A stretch of 64,000 nt of DNA from FEN-1219 sp036563665 (lineage in GTDB: Bacteria > Pseudomonadota > Gammaproteobacteria > Steroidobacterales > Rariloculaceae), in assembly GCA_036563665.1 (NCBI GenBank), contig DATCLY010000069.1, forward strand, positions 1 to 64,000. Direction: 5' to 3'. The position numbers and the translations under genes were made by a program. This document shows, in pieces, positions 1-8,359 of the stretch. How positions within the stretch are numbered: position 1 is the first letter of the stretch; each line of letters starts with the position of its first letter. The notes under the pieces are model-generated. The model did no database searches. It saw nothing but the letters and a program-made list of their open reading frames with translations, and was not told the DNA's origin.

Positions 1-450
1 ATGCATCCGACACCGACAACACCAACCCGCGGCACGAAGCCGATCATCGGAGCCGCACTCTCTTTTCTGGCCGCGGGCGCGCTCGCGATTGCCCTGCCCG
101 CTCACGCGCACCATTCGTTCCCCGCGCAGTACGACGCGGAAAAGCCGATCACGCTGACCGGCACGGTCACGAAGGTCGAGTGGACCAATCCGCACATCTT
201 CATCTACATCGACGTGACGGACGAGGCCACGGGAGCGGTGGTGAACTGGGCCCTCGAGATGGGCGGCCCGAACGCGTTGCTGCGCCTCGGCTGGAAGCGC
301 GACTCGCTCAAGCCGGGCGACCGCATCATGGTGGAAGGCAGCCTCGCGAGGGACGGCAGCCCGCTCGCCAACGCCACCTCGATCGTGATGGCGGACACCG
401 GGCGGCGCATGCTGGCGGGCTCGAGCAACCCGAACGCGCCCGCACGCTGA
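1..450 (+). CDS. Exported DUF6152 family protein
   Basis: Predicted secreted protein of about 149 residues. A hydrophobic signal segment spans about residues 14-36 and ends in AHA, followed by HHSFPAQYDAEKPITLTGTV, a pattern I recognise from the DUF6152 family. Function is unknown; the mature part is a small beta-rich domain with NPHIFIYIDV. The first ATG coincides with base 1 of the window, so a start further upstream cannot be excluded. It lies 28 nt ahead of a Tat-exported metallo-beta-lactamase-fold gene on the same strand, probably in one transcript. A longer paralogue lies at 27969-29003. Family call is fairly secure; role is not. Confidence 0.75.
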   Translation: MHPTPTTPTRGTKPIIGAALSFLAAGALAIALPAHAHHSFPAQYDAEKPITLTGTVTKVEWTNPHIFIYIDVTDEATGAVVNWALEMGGPNALLRLGWKRDSLKPGDRIMVEGSLARDGSPLANATSIVMADTGRRMLAGSSNPNAPAR

Positions 451-478
451 GGCGTTCCATCCCGAGCGACGACCTCGC

Positions 479-1465
479 ATGATGCTACCGGCACGACCAC
501 ATTCTCTCGACGGCCACGTCGTCTCGCGGCGCACCCTGCTGCGCGCCGCTGTCGGGACGTTACCGATCGCGTGCACCGCATCCGTCGGCGGCACCTTGCT
601 CTCGCCCATGCGCACGGCACGCGCCCAGCAGGCCGCCGCGACGATCGCCGCCACCGATCTCGGCGGGCTGTTCCTGCTCACGGGCGCGGGCTGCAACGTG
701 CTCGCCATGCCCGGCGATGAAGGCGCGTTGCTGGTCGACGGCGGGCTCGCCGCCAACGCCGACGCCCTGCTCCGCGCGGCATACGAGGCCACGGGCAACG
801 ACCGCATCCACACGCTGATCAACACGCACTGGCACCCCGAGCAGACCGGCGTGAACGAGGCCGTGGGACGCGCGGGCGGCGTGATCTTCGCGCACGAGAA
901 GACGCAGATGTTCCTGAGCAATCGCGTGTACTCGGCGCTGTTCGAAGGGCGCCTCGAGCCCTTGCCCGAGCCGGGACGGCCGAACCGCGTCACGCGCGGC
1001 GACCTGAGCGATGGGTACTTCGAGTTCGCCGGCCGGCGCATCGAGCACGGCTACCTGCCGGCGGCCCATACGGACGGCGATCTGTTCGTCTACTTCCCCG
1101 ATTTCGACGTGCTCGCCGCGGGCGGCGTCGTCTCCGGCGCCCGCTGGCCGCTCATCGACTGGCGCGCCGGCGCGTGGCTCGGCGGGCGCGTGCGCGCGCT
1201 CGAACGGCTCGCGGAGCGGACCAACCCCGACACGCGCGTCGTGCCGGCGGACGGCCCCGTGCTCACGGGCCGCGACATCGTCCGCCACCGCGATCTCTAT
1301 CAGGAGCTCTTCCTGACGATGATCGACTACCTGAACATGGGCATGGGCATCGACGACGTGGTGGCGCTCAACCCGCTCGCGAAGCACGAGGCCGAGTTCG
1401 GCGATCCGTCGGCCTTCCTCGACGGCGCCTACCGCAGCATGCTGATCGCGTACGTGCCCGACTGA
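479..1465 (+). CDS. Tat-exported metallo-beta-lactamase-fold protein with degenerate metal site
   Basis: The N-terminus has a twin-arginine signal (SRRTLL, arginines 17-18, then a hydrophobic stretch ending ARAQ near residue 50), so the product should be periplasmic. The rest resembles MBL-fold hydrolases: LLVDGG at 85-89, then NTHWHPEQTG at 115-124 and AAHTDGD at 195-201. The usual HxHxDH motif reads HWHPEQ, so the Asp and last His are replaced, and the later metal-bridging Asp region reads AAGGVVSG without Asp. It may bind one metal or none. An ATG at 482 is an equally possible start. A second member with different losses is at 16904-17839. Substrate unknown. Confidence 0.72.
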   Translation: MMLPARPHSLDGHVVSRRTLLRAAVGTLPIACTASVGGTLLSPMRTARAQQAAATIAATDLGGLFLLTGAGCNVLAMPGDEGALLVDGGLAANADALLRAAYEATGNDRIHTLINTHWHPEQTGVNEAVGRAGGVIFAHEKTQMFLSNRVYSALFEGRLEPLPEPGRPNRVTRGDLSDGYFEFAGRRIEHGYLPAAHTDGDLFVYFPDFDVLAAGGVVSGARWPLIDWRAGAWLGGRVRALERLAERTNPDTRVVPADGPVLTGRDIVRHRDLYQELFLTMIDYLNMGMGIDDVVALNPLAKHEAEFGDPSAFLDGAYRSMLIAYVPD

Positions 1466-1522
1466 CGCGTCGGCGAGGCGCGCGAGCCGCGGCGTCCAGG
1501 CGCCCGCGGTCGCTGCGAACGC

Positions 1523-2245
1523 TCAGTCCGCGGGCCGGCCGGTGACCGGCGGCCGGAGCTCCCGCTCGAAGAGCGCGCGATACGCGAATCCCGCGAGCGC
1601 CGCCCCGACGATCGGCACCACCCAGAACATCCAGAGCTGCGCGATCGCCCAGTCGCCCACGAACAGCGCCGGCCCGGTGCTGCGGGCGGGGTTCACGGAG
1701 GTGTTCGTGACCGGGATGCTGATCAGGTGGATCAGCGTGAGCGCGAGCCCGATCGCGAGCCCCGCGAAGCCGACCGGCGCGCGCGCATGCGTCGCGCCGA
1801 GGATCACGATCAGGAACATGAACGTCATCACGAGCTCCGAGACGATGCCGGCGCCGAGCGAGTAGCCGCCCGGAGAATGCTCGCCGTAGCCGTTCGCCGC
1901 GAAACCGCCGGCCGTGGTGAACTCCGGCGAGCCACTCGCGATCACGTAGAGCACGGCCGCGCCGGCGATTCCGCCGACCACCTGGGCCACCACGTACGGC
2001 AGGATCTGCCCGGCCGGGAAGCGGCCTCCCGCCCACAGGCCGACGGTCACGGCCGGGTTGAAGTGGCCGCCGGAGACCGGCCCGAGCGCGTATACGCCGG
2101 TGAGCACGGTGAGGCCGAACGCGAGCGCCACGCCCGCGAAGCCGATGCCGAGATCCGGAAACGCCGCGGCCAGCACGGCGCTGCCGCAGCCACCGAGGAC
2201 GAGCCAGAAGGTACCGATGAGCTCCGCCGACAGCTTCCCGACCAT
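1523..2245 (-). CDS. aqpZ: Aquaporin Z (water channel)
   Basis: A 240-residue MIP-family channel with six hydrophobic segments and both half-helix motifs, HFNPAVT (NPA 63-65) and SVNPARS (NPA 185-187). The selectivity-filter positions are F43, H173, T182 and R188, the pattern of water-selective AqpZ rather than of glycerol facilitators. It should sit in the inner membrane and allow rapid osmotic water flow. The ATG at 2245 is chosen because GGAGGTG lies about 5 nt upstream and the protein then begins MVGKLSAELIGTF as in the family; the reading frame stays open for another 69 codons upstream. It is convergent with the MBL-fold gene and divergent from the RCC1 lipoprotein gene. Confidence 0.95.
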   Translation of the reverse strand: MVGKLSAELIGTFWLVLGGCGSAVLAAAFPDLGIGFAGVALAFGLTVLTGVYALGPVSGGHFNPAVTVGLWAGGRFPAGQILPYVVAQVVGGIAGAAVLYVIASGSPEFTTAGGFAANGYGEHSPGGYSLGAGIVSELVMTFMFLIVILGATHARAPVGFAGLAIGLALTLIHLISIPVTNTSVNPARSTGPALFVGDWAIAQLWMFWVVPIVGAALAGFAYRALFERELRPPVTGRPAD

Positions 2246-2517
2246 AGGACACCTCCGCGGTTGAGGAGACGACGAAGCGTCGCGCGGAGAGGGGCCAGAC
2301 CGGGCCGCTTCACCCTCGAGCTCTTGCCCGGCGCGGGACCGCGCCGACGGTGGAATCATGTTACGACCGGCGGCGAGGAACGGCAAAAAAAGCCCGACCG
2401 CGGCCCACCCCGCCGCCGCCGGTCGAGCGATTGACGGGCGGCCGCTGCGCATGGCTCATTAACGGGCGCAAAACGGCCACCCGGCACGAAGCTCGGGGGC
2501 TCTAAGGACTAGCGCAG
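2246..2517. other. Divergent intergenic region, aqpZ / RCC1 lipoprotein
   Basis: 272 nt separating two divergent genes, so it should hold promoters for both. Apart from the aqpZ ribosome-binding site (GGAGGTG) I see no confident operator, hairpin or -10/-35 pair. Confidence 0.4.
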
Positions 2518-3816
2518 ATGACTTGGCTTCAGCGTTCGTCCCGGCACTGCCTTCGCGCCGCACGTCTCGCAGCGGCGGCCGCTTTTCTGCTCCTCGGCGC
2601 CTGCGCCGGCAACAGAGAGACGCCGGGTGTACCGTGGCTGCTCGCGGCGGCGGCTCGCTCGATGGCGGGCGTGCCGCCCAAGCCGCCGGACTACTACTCC
2701 GAGCCCGTCAGGGTCAGCGACGGGCTGCGCTTCACGGCGATCGTCGCCGGCCACGAGCACACGTGTGCCCTCACGATCGACGGCGAGACGTATTGCTGGG
2801 GCTCGAACCGCTACGAGCAGCTCGGCCCGACGTCCGCGGTGACCGGCACCTGCGGCGCGGGCGCGGGAGCGTACTCGTGCAGCGCGGAGCCGGTACGCGT
2901 TCACGGCGTGCCGTCCTTCACGGCGCTCGCCGCCACGCGTTGGGGCACGTGCGGCCTCGATTCGTCGGGAGGCGCGCACTGCTGGGGCTACGGGCTCGGC
3001 GGTCGGGACGAGCGCGGTCTTCCCGCGAGCAGCGGCGTGCCGGTGAAGGTGCCCGGCGAGCACGCGTTCGTCGCGCTCGCGTCGGGCGCGTCGAGCGACG
3101 GCACCTGCGGCCTCACCGCGGAAGGAGACGTCTGGTGCTGGGCGTGGCCGAGCGATGGCGCGAGCGGGGCGAGCGCCGGCGTGTTCACGGGCCCGGCTCC
3201 CGTGGCCGCGCCCGTCAAGTTCGCGGCCATCAGCTTCGGGGGCGGCCATGGTTGCGGCATCGCGACCACCGGCGGCGCCTATTGCTGGGGCAACAACGAT
3301 TACGGCGCGCTCGGCACCGGCGCGTCGTGGCACGAAGGCGGCGTTCGCGAAAGCGCTGCGGCCGTTCCCGTGCAAGGCGGCCTCGGGCTCCGTCACGTCG
3401 CTGCAGGGAGCGGTTACAGCTGCGGCCTGGACGCCGAGGGCGCCGCCTACTGCTGGGGACAGGGCTACCCCGTCGACGGAGCATTTCCAGAATTCCAACG
3501 GCTCTCCGCCGACCCGCTGCCGCACGGCTCCCTGCCCGTGCCGCTCGACACGCGGGGCTCGAGATGGATCGCGCTCGGCGCCGCCGTGACGCAAGCCTGC
3601 GGGCTCGCGGAGGATGGAACGGCCCACTGCTTCCCTACGGTCCCGATCGGGCGGGGCGATCGGCGCCCCGTCGAGGTCGATAGCGATCGGCCTTGCGCCG
3701 CGCTCGCGGTGGGCGGCAGCCACGTCTGCGCCATCGGCACGGACGCGCTCGCGTACTGCTGGGGCGACGGCTACGCGGGTCAGGTCGGCAGGACGCCGAG
3801 CGGCCGCCGTTGGTAA
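2518..3816 (+). CDS. Secreted RCC1-repeat lipoprotein with Cys-paired blades
   Basis: A 432-residue protein with a lipoprotein signal (hydrophobic segment ending LLLGAC, lipobox Cys near residue 30). The mature part has about seven RCC1-type repeats. Each has a near-identical core such as CALTIDGETYCWG, CGLDSSGGAHCWG, CGIATTGGAYCWG or CAIGTDALAYCWG, always with C-x9-C spacing, consistent with one disulfide per blade of a seven-bladed propeller. RCC1 propellers are protein-interaction domains; in bacteria they are mostly surface or secreted proteins of unknown role. The Asp at +2 after the lipobox Cys that would favour inner-membrane retention is absent (CAGN), so an outer-membrane location is plausible. 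It stands alone between divergent aqpZ and convergent ridA. Confidence 0.85.
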   Translation: MTWLQRSSRHCLRAARLAAAAAFLLLGACAGNRETPGVPWLLAAAARSMAGVPPKPPDYYSEPVRVSDGLRFTAIVAGHEHTCALTIDGETYCWGSNRYEQLGPTSAVTGTCGAGAGAYSCSAEPVRVHGVPSFTALAATRWGTCGLDSSGGAHCWGYGLGGRDERGLPASSGVPVKVPGEHAFVALASGASSDGTCGLTAEGDVWCWAWPSDGASGASAGVFTGPAPVAAPVKFAAISFGGGHGCGIATTGGAYCWGNNDYGALGTGASWHEGGVRESAAAVPVQGGLGLRHVAAGSGYSCGLDAEGAAYCWGQGYPVDGAFPEFQRLSADPLPHGSLPVPLDTRGSRWIALGAAVTQACGLAEDGTAHCFPTVPIGRGDRRPVEVDSDRPCAALAVGGSHVCAIGTDALAYCWGDGYAGQVGRTPSGRRW

Positions 3817-3823
3817 TGGCCGG

Positions 3824-3857
3824 CGAGCGGCGGCCGCGCGCGGCGGCCCGCCGCTCG
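3824..3857. terminator. GC-rich hairpin between convergent genes
   Basis: A 10-bp perfect stem (CGAGCGGCGG, 3824-3833, with its complement at 3848-3857) lies eight bases after the RCC1 stop, in the gap to the convergent ridA gene. There is no T-run on either strand, so intrinsic termination is uncertain; a bidirectional transcript-end structure is the simplest reading. Confidence 0.35.
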
Positions 3858-3918
3858 GCGCTCCGGCGCCAAGCGCGCGTGTCGACGCCGCAGTGCACGC
3901 GGCCGCCGCGGCCCCGAC

Positions 3919-4314
3919 TCACTTCACGGCCGTGGCCTCCATCTCGATCATGAGGCCCGGAAAAGCGAGCTTCGACACGCCGAGCAACGTGCCGGGCGGC
4001 GCACAGCCGGCCGCGCCGAGGCGCGCACCGATCACATCCCCCGCGCTCAGGAACGCCTCCACGTCAGTGGTGTAGTAGTTGAGCCGCACGACGTTCGCGA
4101 GACCGAACCCCGCGGCCTTCAGCACGGTTTCGAGGTTGTCGAACGCCTGCTCGATCTGCTTGCGGATGTCGCCCGGGTGCACCGGCCGGCCTTCCTCGTC
4201 CACCGAGGCCTGCCCCGCGCAGTAGAGCACGCGGCTCGCGTTCGACACTTCGATCGCCTGCGAGAAGCCGTACTGGTCCTGCCACTTCCACGGGTTGATC
4301 GTTCGTTGTTCCAT
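3919..4314 (-). CDS. RidA/YjgF-family protein (enamine/imine deaminase family)
   Basis: A 131-residue single-domain protein of the RidA (YjgF/YER057c/UK114) superfamily, recognised from VLYCAGQASVDEEGRPVHPG near the N-terminus, the QIEQAFDNLETVLKAAG helix and the C-terminal PGLMIEMEATAV strand. Canonical RidA hydrolyses reactive 2-aminoacrylate and related imines. The signature Arg is not where RidA has it, since the segment reads APPGTLLGVSKLAFPGLMIE (the expected RxxxxVxxLP is altered), so a divergent subfamily without proven deaminase activity is likely. ATG at 4314 is preferred over GTG at 4317 because GAGGA lies upstream. It is divergent from the cyclase gene. Confidence 0.82.
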   Translation of the reverse strand: MEQRTINPWKWQDQYGFSQAIEVSNASRVLYCAGQASVDEEGRPVHPGDIRKQIEQAFDNLETVLKAAGFGLANVVRLNYYTTDVEAFLSAGDVIGARLGAAGCAPPGTLLGVSKLAFPGLMIEMEATAVK

Positions 4315-4462
4315 CACTGGGATCCTCTACCGTGCGTGCCTGCGGGTGGGCACCGTGATACTCCCGCCAGGCTATGGTGCAACGTCTCCCGCCGGAGGCG
4401 AAGCTTCGCGCCGCACGCCGCTTTTGGACGCCTTCGCGACTTTGTGGCGATAATGCGCCGGA

Positions 4463-7400
4463 ATGGCCGAGCGGCTCCCCGAAGGCACCGTCACGATCCT
4501 GTTCGCCGACGTGGTGAGCTCGACCTCCCTCGCCGCGACGGTTGGCGACCGGGTCGCGCGCGAGCGGCTGCGCGCACGCGAGGAGATTGCCCGCGATCAG
4601 GTCGCGCGCCACGGCGGCCGCGTCGTCAAGGGCACCGGCGACGGGCTCATGGCGGCGTTCACGTCCGCGCGACGCGCCGTCGCGTGCGCCGTGGAGATCC
4701 AGCGCGCCGTCGAGCGGTTGAATCTCGCCCAGCCGCGCGACGCCGTGCAGCTGCGCATCGGGCTGCACAGCGGCGAAGTGGTCGCGGAAGCGGACGATCT
4801 GCACGGCGCCGCCGCCAACGCAGCGGCGCGCATCGAAAGCGCCGCGCCCCCGGACGGCATCTGGGTGTCGGAGACCGTGCGGCTCCTGCTCGGACCGGGC
4901 TCCGAGCACCGGCTCGCGGACGTCGGCGAGCGTGCGCTCAAGGGATTCGACGCGCCGTGGCGGCTGTTCGAGATTCGCTGGCGCGAGCAGCCCAGCGCGC
5001 GGGGTGTGACAGGCACGTCGCCGCTCGTCGGCCGGGAACGCGAACGCGCCATCGCGAGCGCGTGCCTCGATCGCGCGCTGTCCGGCCAAGGGGCGCTCGT
5101 GCTGCTCGGCGGCGAGCCCGGCGTCGGCAAGACGCGGCTCGCGAAGGAGACGGCGGCCGAGGCACGCGAGCGCGGTTTTCTCACGCTCGTCGGCCGCTGC
5201 TACGAGATGGAGGGCGGACCGCCGCACGGCCCGCTCGTCGAGATCATCGAGGGCGCGGCCGATGCGCTCTCGCGCGACGAGCTCGCCGCGGCGCTCGGCG
5301 ACGACGGGCCGGAGATCGCGAAGCTCGTGCCGCGGCTCGCGAAGCTCTACCCGGACATGCCGCCTGCACCGGAGCGGCCCGCGCCGCTCGAGCGGCGCTT
5401 CCAGCTCGACGCGCTGGGCGCGCTCCTGCAGCGGCTCGCGGCGCAAAGGCCGCTGCTCCTCGTGCTCGACGACCTGCATTGGGTCGAGGAGTCGACGCTC
5501 GTGCTGCTGCGGCACCTCCTGCCGCGCGCGGCCACGTTGCCCGTCGTGATCGTCGTGACGTATCGCGACACCGAGCTCTTCCCGGAGCGGCCGTTCACGG
5601 CGGCGCTCCCCGATCTGCAGCGCGCCGAGCACGCGGTGGATCTCGTCGTCCCGCGGTTGCCGCGCGCGGCCGTCGCGGATTTGCTGCGCGCGTTTGGCGG
5701 GCAGGAGGCGCCGCCGCGCCTCCTCGAGCTCGTGATCACCGAGACGGAAGGCAACCCGTTCTTCGTCGAGCAGGTGCTCAAGCACCTGACGGACACCGGC
5801 CGGCTGTTCGATGCCCAAGGCCGCTGGCGAACCGACACCCACGTCGCCGAGGACGAGGTGCCGAGCACCGTGCGCCGCCTGCTCGAGCGCCGGCTCGCAC
5901 GCGTCACGACGGATTGCCGACGCGTGCTGACCTGGGCGGCGATCGTCGGCCGGCGGTTCTCGTTCGAGCTGCTGAGCGACATCGCGGACGTCGCCGAGGA
6001 ATCGCTCCTCGCGGCGCTCGACGCCGCGCAAGCCGCCATGCTCCTCGCGCCGGAGCGAATCGCCGGCGAATGGCGGCTCGCGTTCGCGCACGAGCTGATT
6101 CGCCAGACGTTGCTCGGGGAGCTCTCGCCGCCCCGGCGGCAGCGGCTCCATGCGCGCGCCGCGGACGCGATCGAGGCGGCCACGCGGGGGGAGCCCGAGC
6201 TCTACGCCGCGGACATCGCCTACCACCTGCAGCACGCGGGGCCGGCGGCGGATCCGGAGCGGGCGGCGCGCTATCTCGCGTCGGCCGGCAAGCAGGCGCT
6301 CGCCGCGGGCGCGTTCGAGGACGCCCGTCGTGCGTTCGACGAGGCGCTCGCGCGCCTGCGCGGCGATACGCCGCTCAAAGCGGAGGTGCTCTACCGGCGC
6401 GGCGTCGCCGCGTTCAGTCTCGGCCGCTGGGACCTCGCGGAGCCCGACTGGACCGCGGCGCTCGCGGCCGCCGAGCGCTGCGGCGCCGCGGAGCTCACGG
6501 GCCACACGGCGCTGGCCTTCGGCATGCAGCTCGCGTACGCCGCGCGGCCGGTCGAGTCGATCGCGCTGCAGCGTCGCGCCCTGGCGGCGCTCGGCGGGCA
6601 GACGCTCGGCGTGCACGCGCGGCTGCGCGCGCTGTACGCGATCACGGGACGGGATCTGCGGCAGCACGACTACGATGCCGCGCTCGCGCATCTCGCGGAG
6701 GCGGCCCGGATCGCCGCGGCCGCTGAAGATCTCGGCGCGCAGGCCGACGTCGTCCGGGCGCGGGCGCACCTGTATTGGCGGCACATGCTGATGGTGGAAT
6801 CCGCCGACGAGTACGCGCGCGCGTGCACCATGCTCGAGCAGGCCGGCGAGCTCTACAAGCTCGCCAATGCCCGCACCTGGCATGCGCTCGCGCTCGTCGC
6901 CCTCGGCCGGTTCGCGCAAGCCGACGCGATACTCGACGGGCTCGCGGAGTACTGCGAGCGCGTCGGCGATCCCGGCGCGCTGTTCGCCGCGCGCCGCGCC
7001 GGCGGTTACATCGACGTGGCCCGCAGCGGCGATCTCGAGCGGTACAACGCGTTTGCCGCCGCCGACCTCGCGTTCCTCGAAGCGTTGGGCTCGCAGTTCC
7101 GCTCGAACTCGCACGCCGCTATCGCGCTCGGCCGGTTCTGGGACGGACGCTGGGACGAGGCGCTCGAGCACGCCCGCCGCGGGCAGGAGCTCAGCGTCGA
7201 GGATAGCTGGAGCGGGTTCAGCGCCACCGCGCTGCTGCTCGTGCTCGCCTATCGGGGCGACGCGGCCGCCGTGCAGGCGGTGCTCGCCGCGGAGCGCAAG
7301 CACCTCCCGGTCGCCGGCCGCGTCTGCGAGGCCGGCGCGTGGGAGCTCCTGCCCGCCGCGGTCGAGGCGCTCGCGGTGATCGGCGACCGCGCCGGCGCGG

Positions 7401-7741
7401 CCGCGCTCTACCCGGTCGCGCGCGAAGCCGCCGCGGCGCCCGCCGTGATCCGCTACAGCACGAAGACGCTACCGCACACGACGGCCGGCATCGCGGCCAT
7501 GTGCGCCGGCGACGCCTCCGGCGCGGTCATGCACTTCGAGGCCGCGCTCGGCCAGGCGCATGCGCTGCCGAATCGCCTCGAGCAGCCGGAAGTCCGCCGC
7601 TGGCTCGCCACGCTGCTGCTCGAGCGCGACGCGCCCGGCGACCGCGCGCGGGCGCGCACGCTGCTCGCGGAGGCGGTCGTGCAGTACGCTGCGCTAGGCA
7701 TGCCCCGGCACCGCGCGCTGGCCGCCGCGATGCTTGGATGA
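4463..7741 (+). CDS. Class III cyclase / AAA ATPase / TPR regulatory protein
   Basis: A 1092-residue multidomain cytoplasmic protein. Residues 1-170 form a class III nucleotide cyclase domain with both metal-binding aspartates (FADVVSST, D16; KGTGD, D60) and the transition-state pair N119/R123 (NAAAR), so it may be active on ATP. Residues about 188-560 are an AAA_16/STAND-type ATPase (Walker A GEPGVGKT 217-224; Walker B LLLVLDDLHW). The rest is helical and alanine-rich, TPR-like. Such fusions are common as signal-responsive regulators in high-GC bacteria, but the signal and output here are unknown. It is monocistronic and followed by a long GC-poorer gap. Domain calls are secure; biological role is not. 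Confidence 0.88.
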   Translation: MAERLPEGTVTILFADVVSSTSLAATVGDRVARERLRAREEIARDQVARHGGRVVKGTGDGLMAAFTSARRAVACAVEIQRAVERLNLAQPRDAVQLRIGLHSGEVVAEADDLHGAAANAAARIESAAPPDGIWVSETVRLLLGPGSEHRLADVGERALKGFDAPWRLFEIRWREQPSARGVTGTSPLVGRERERAIASACLDRALSGQGALVLLGGEPGVGKTRLAKETAAEARERGFLTLVGRCYEMEGGPPHGPLVEIIEGAADALSRDELAAALGDDGPEIAKLVPRLAKLYPDMPPAPERPAPLERRFQLDALGALLQRLAAQRPLLLVLDDLHWVEESTLVLLRHLLPRAATLPVVIVVTYRDTELFPERPFTAALPDLQRAEHAVDLVVPRLPRAAVADLLRAFGGQEAPPRLLELVITETEGNPFFVEQVLKHLTDTGRLFDAQGRWRTDTHVAEDEVPSTVRRLLERRLARVTTDCRRVLTWAAIVGRRFSFELLSDIADVAEESLLAALDAAQAAMLLAPERIAGEWRLAFAHELIRQTLLGELSPPRRQRLHARAADAIEAATRGEPELYAADIAYHLQHAGPAADPERAARYLASAGKQALAAGAFEDARRAFDEALARLRGDTPLKAEVLYRRGVAAFSLGRWDLAEPDWTAALAAAERCGAAELTGHTALAFGMQLAYAARPVESIALQRRALAALGGQTLGVHARLRALYAITGRDLRQHDYDAALAHLAEAARIAAAAEDLGAQADVVRARAHLYWRHMLMVESADEYARACTMLEQAGELYKLANARTWHALALVALGRFAQADAILDGLAEYCERVGDPGALFAARRAGGYIDVARSGDLERYNAFAAADLAFLEALGSQFRSNSHAAIALGRFWDGRWDEALEHARRGQELSVEDSWSGFSATALLLVLAYRGDAAAVQAVLAAERKHLPVAGRVCEAGAWELLPAAVEALAVIGDRAGAAALYPVAREAAAAPAVIRYSTKTLPHTTAGIAAMCAGDASGAVMHFEAALGQAHALPNRLEQPEVRRWLATLLLERDAPGDRARARTLLAEAVVQYAALGMPRHRALAAAMLG

Positions 7742-8264
7742 AGGACGACGAGACGGACCGCCGGCGTCTGAGGCGCCGCTCGCGCACGGCAGCGGGGCGC
7801 GACGACCGGCCGGGTTGGACACTGCGCGGCTCGCCCATCAGGCGAGCGCGACGCGTGTCGCGGGAGGTTGTCGGATGCGAGAAGGATCCGCAGCGGGGAC
7901 GTGCGGTGTACCCCTGCAGGAGATCGTCAGGTCCGAGGACGATTTTTTCGATGTTTGTCGGAGTACCGACAAGTGATTTCTTGTCTGCCGGCCTGACGTT
8001 CTCCCGGGAGGGTATGTCACACACGCCCTCCCGGCGGCCGAGGTCCGCAAGAGAGAAGCCGGCCAATCAGAACGCTGTCATCGAAGCTCGAATTTTCGAG
8101 ACGAGCTGTGCGGCATACACGGCTGCCGTCCATTTGCGTGCGAGGCTGGACTCTCCTCCGTATCGGTCCTACCCGATTTGGAGAAGCCGATCCTTTGGCG
8201 TGCCTGCCGCACTCCGCGGAAGTGCTGGCCGGGATCGCGAACAGGCGTAAGTTGTTGAATGGAT
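7742..8264. other. GC-poorer gap without a recognisable gene
   Basis: About 520 nt between the cyclase gene and tRNA-Ala. Base composition is visibly lower in GC than either flank, especially 7920-8110. Both strands have short open frames but none gives a protein I recognise or starts with a convincing ribosome-binding site. It contains a perfect 7-bp inverted repeat with a 4-nt loop (TTGTCGG AGTA CCGACAA, 7955-7972) and a smaller one (CTCGAATTTTCGAG, near 8087). It may be a decayed gene or a relic of an insertion beside the tRNA. Confidence 0.4.
7955..7972. repeat. Perfect inverted repeat, operator-like
   Basis: TTGTCGG-AGTA-CCGACAA, seven paired bases around a four-base centre, in the GC-poorer gap. 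It has the size and symmetry of a dimeric regulator's operator or a small hairpin loop; there is no adjacent gene whose promoter it obviously controls. Confidence 0.35.
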
Positions 8265-8340
<76 letters not shown>

Positions 8341-8359
8341 ACGTGCGTGGAGGTGCGCA

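Noticed and set aside
4064..7303. A long minus-strand open frame opposite the cyclase gene (1079 codons)
   Set aside because: It is an antisense shadow of a high-GC gene: Arg/Gly/Ala-rich, no recognisable domain, and the plus strand has a clear multidomain protein.
7527..8066. A minus-strand open frame covering the GC-poorer gap
   Set aside because: It overlaps the end of the cyclase gene, has no recognised motif, and no convincing start signal.
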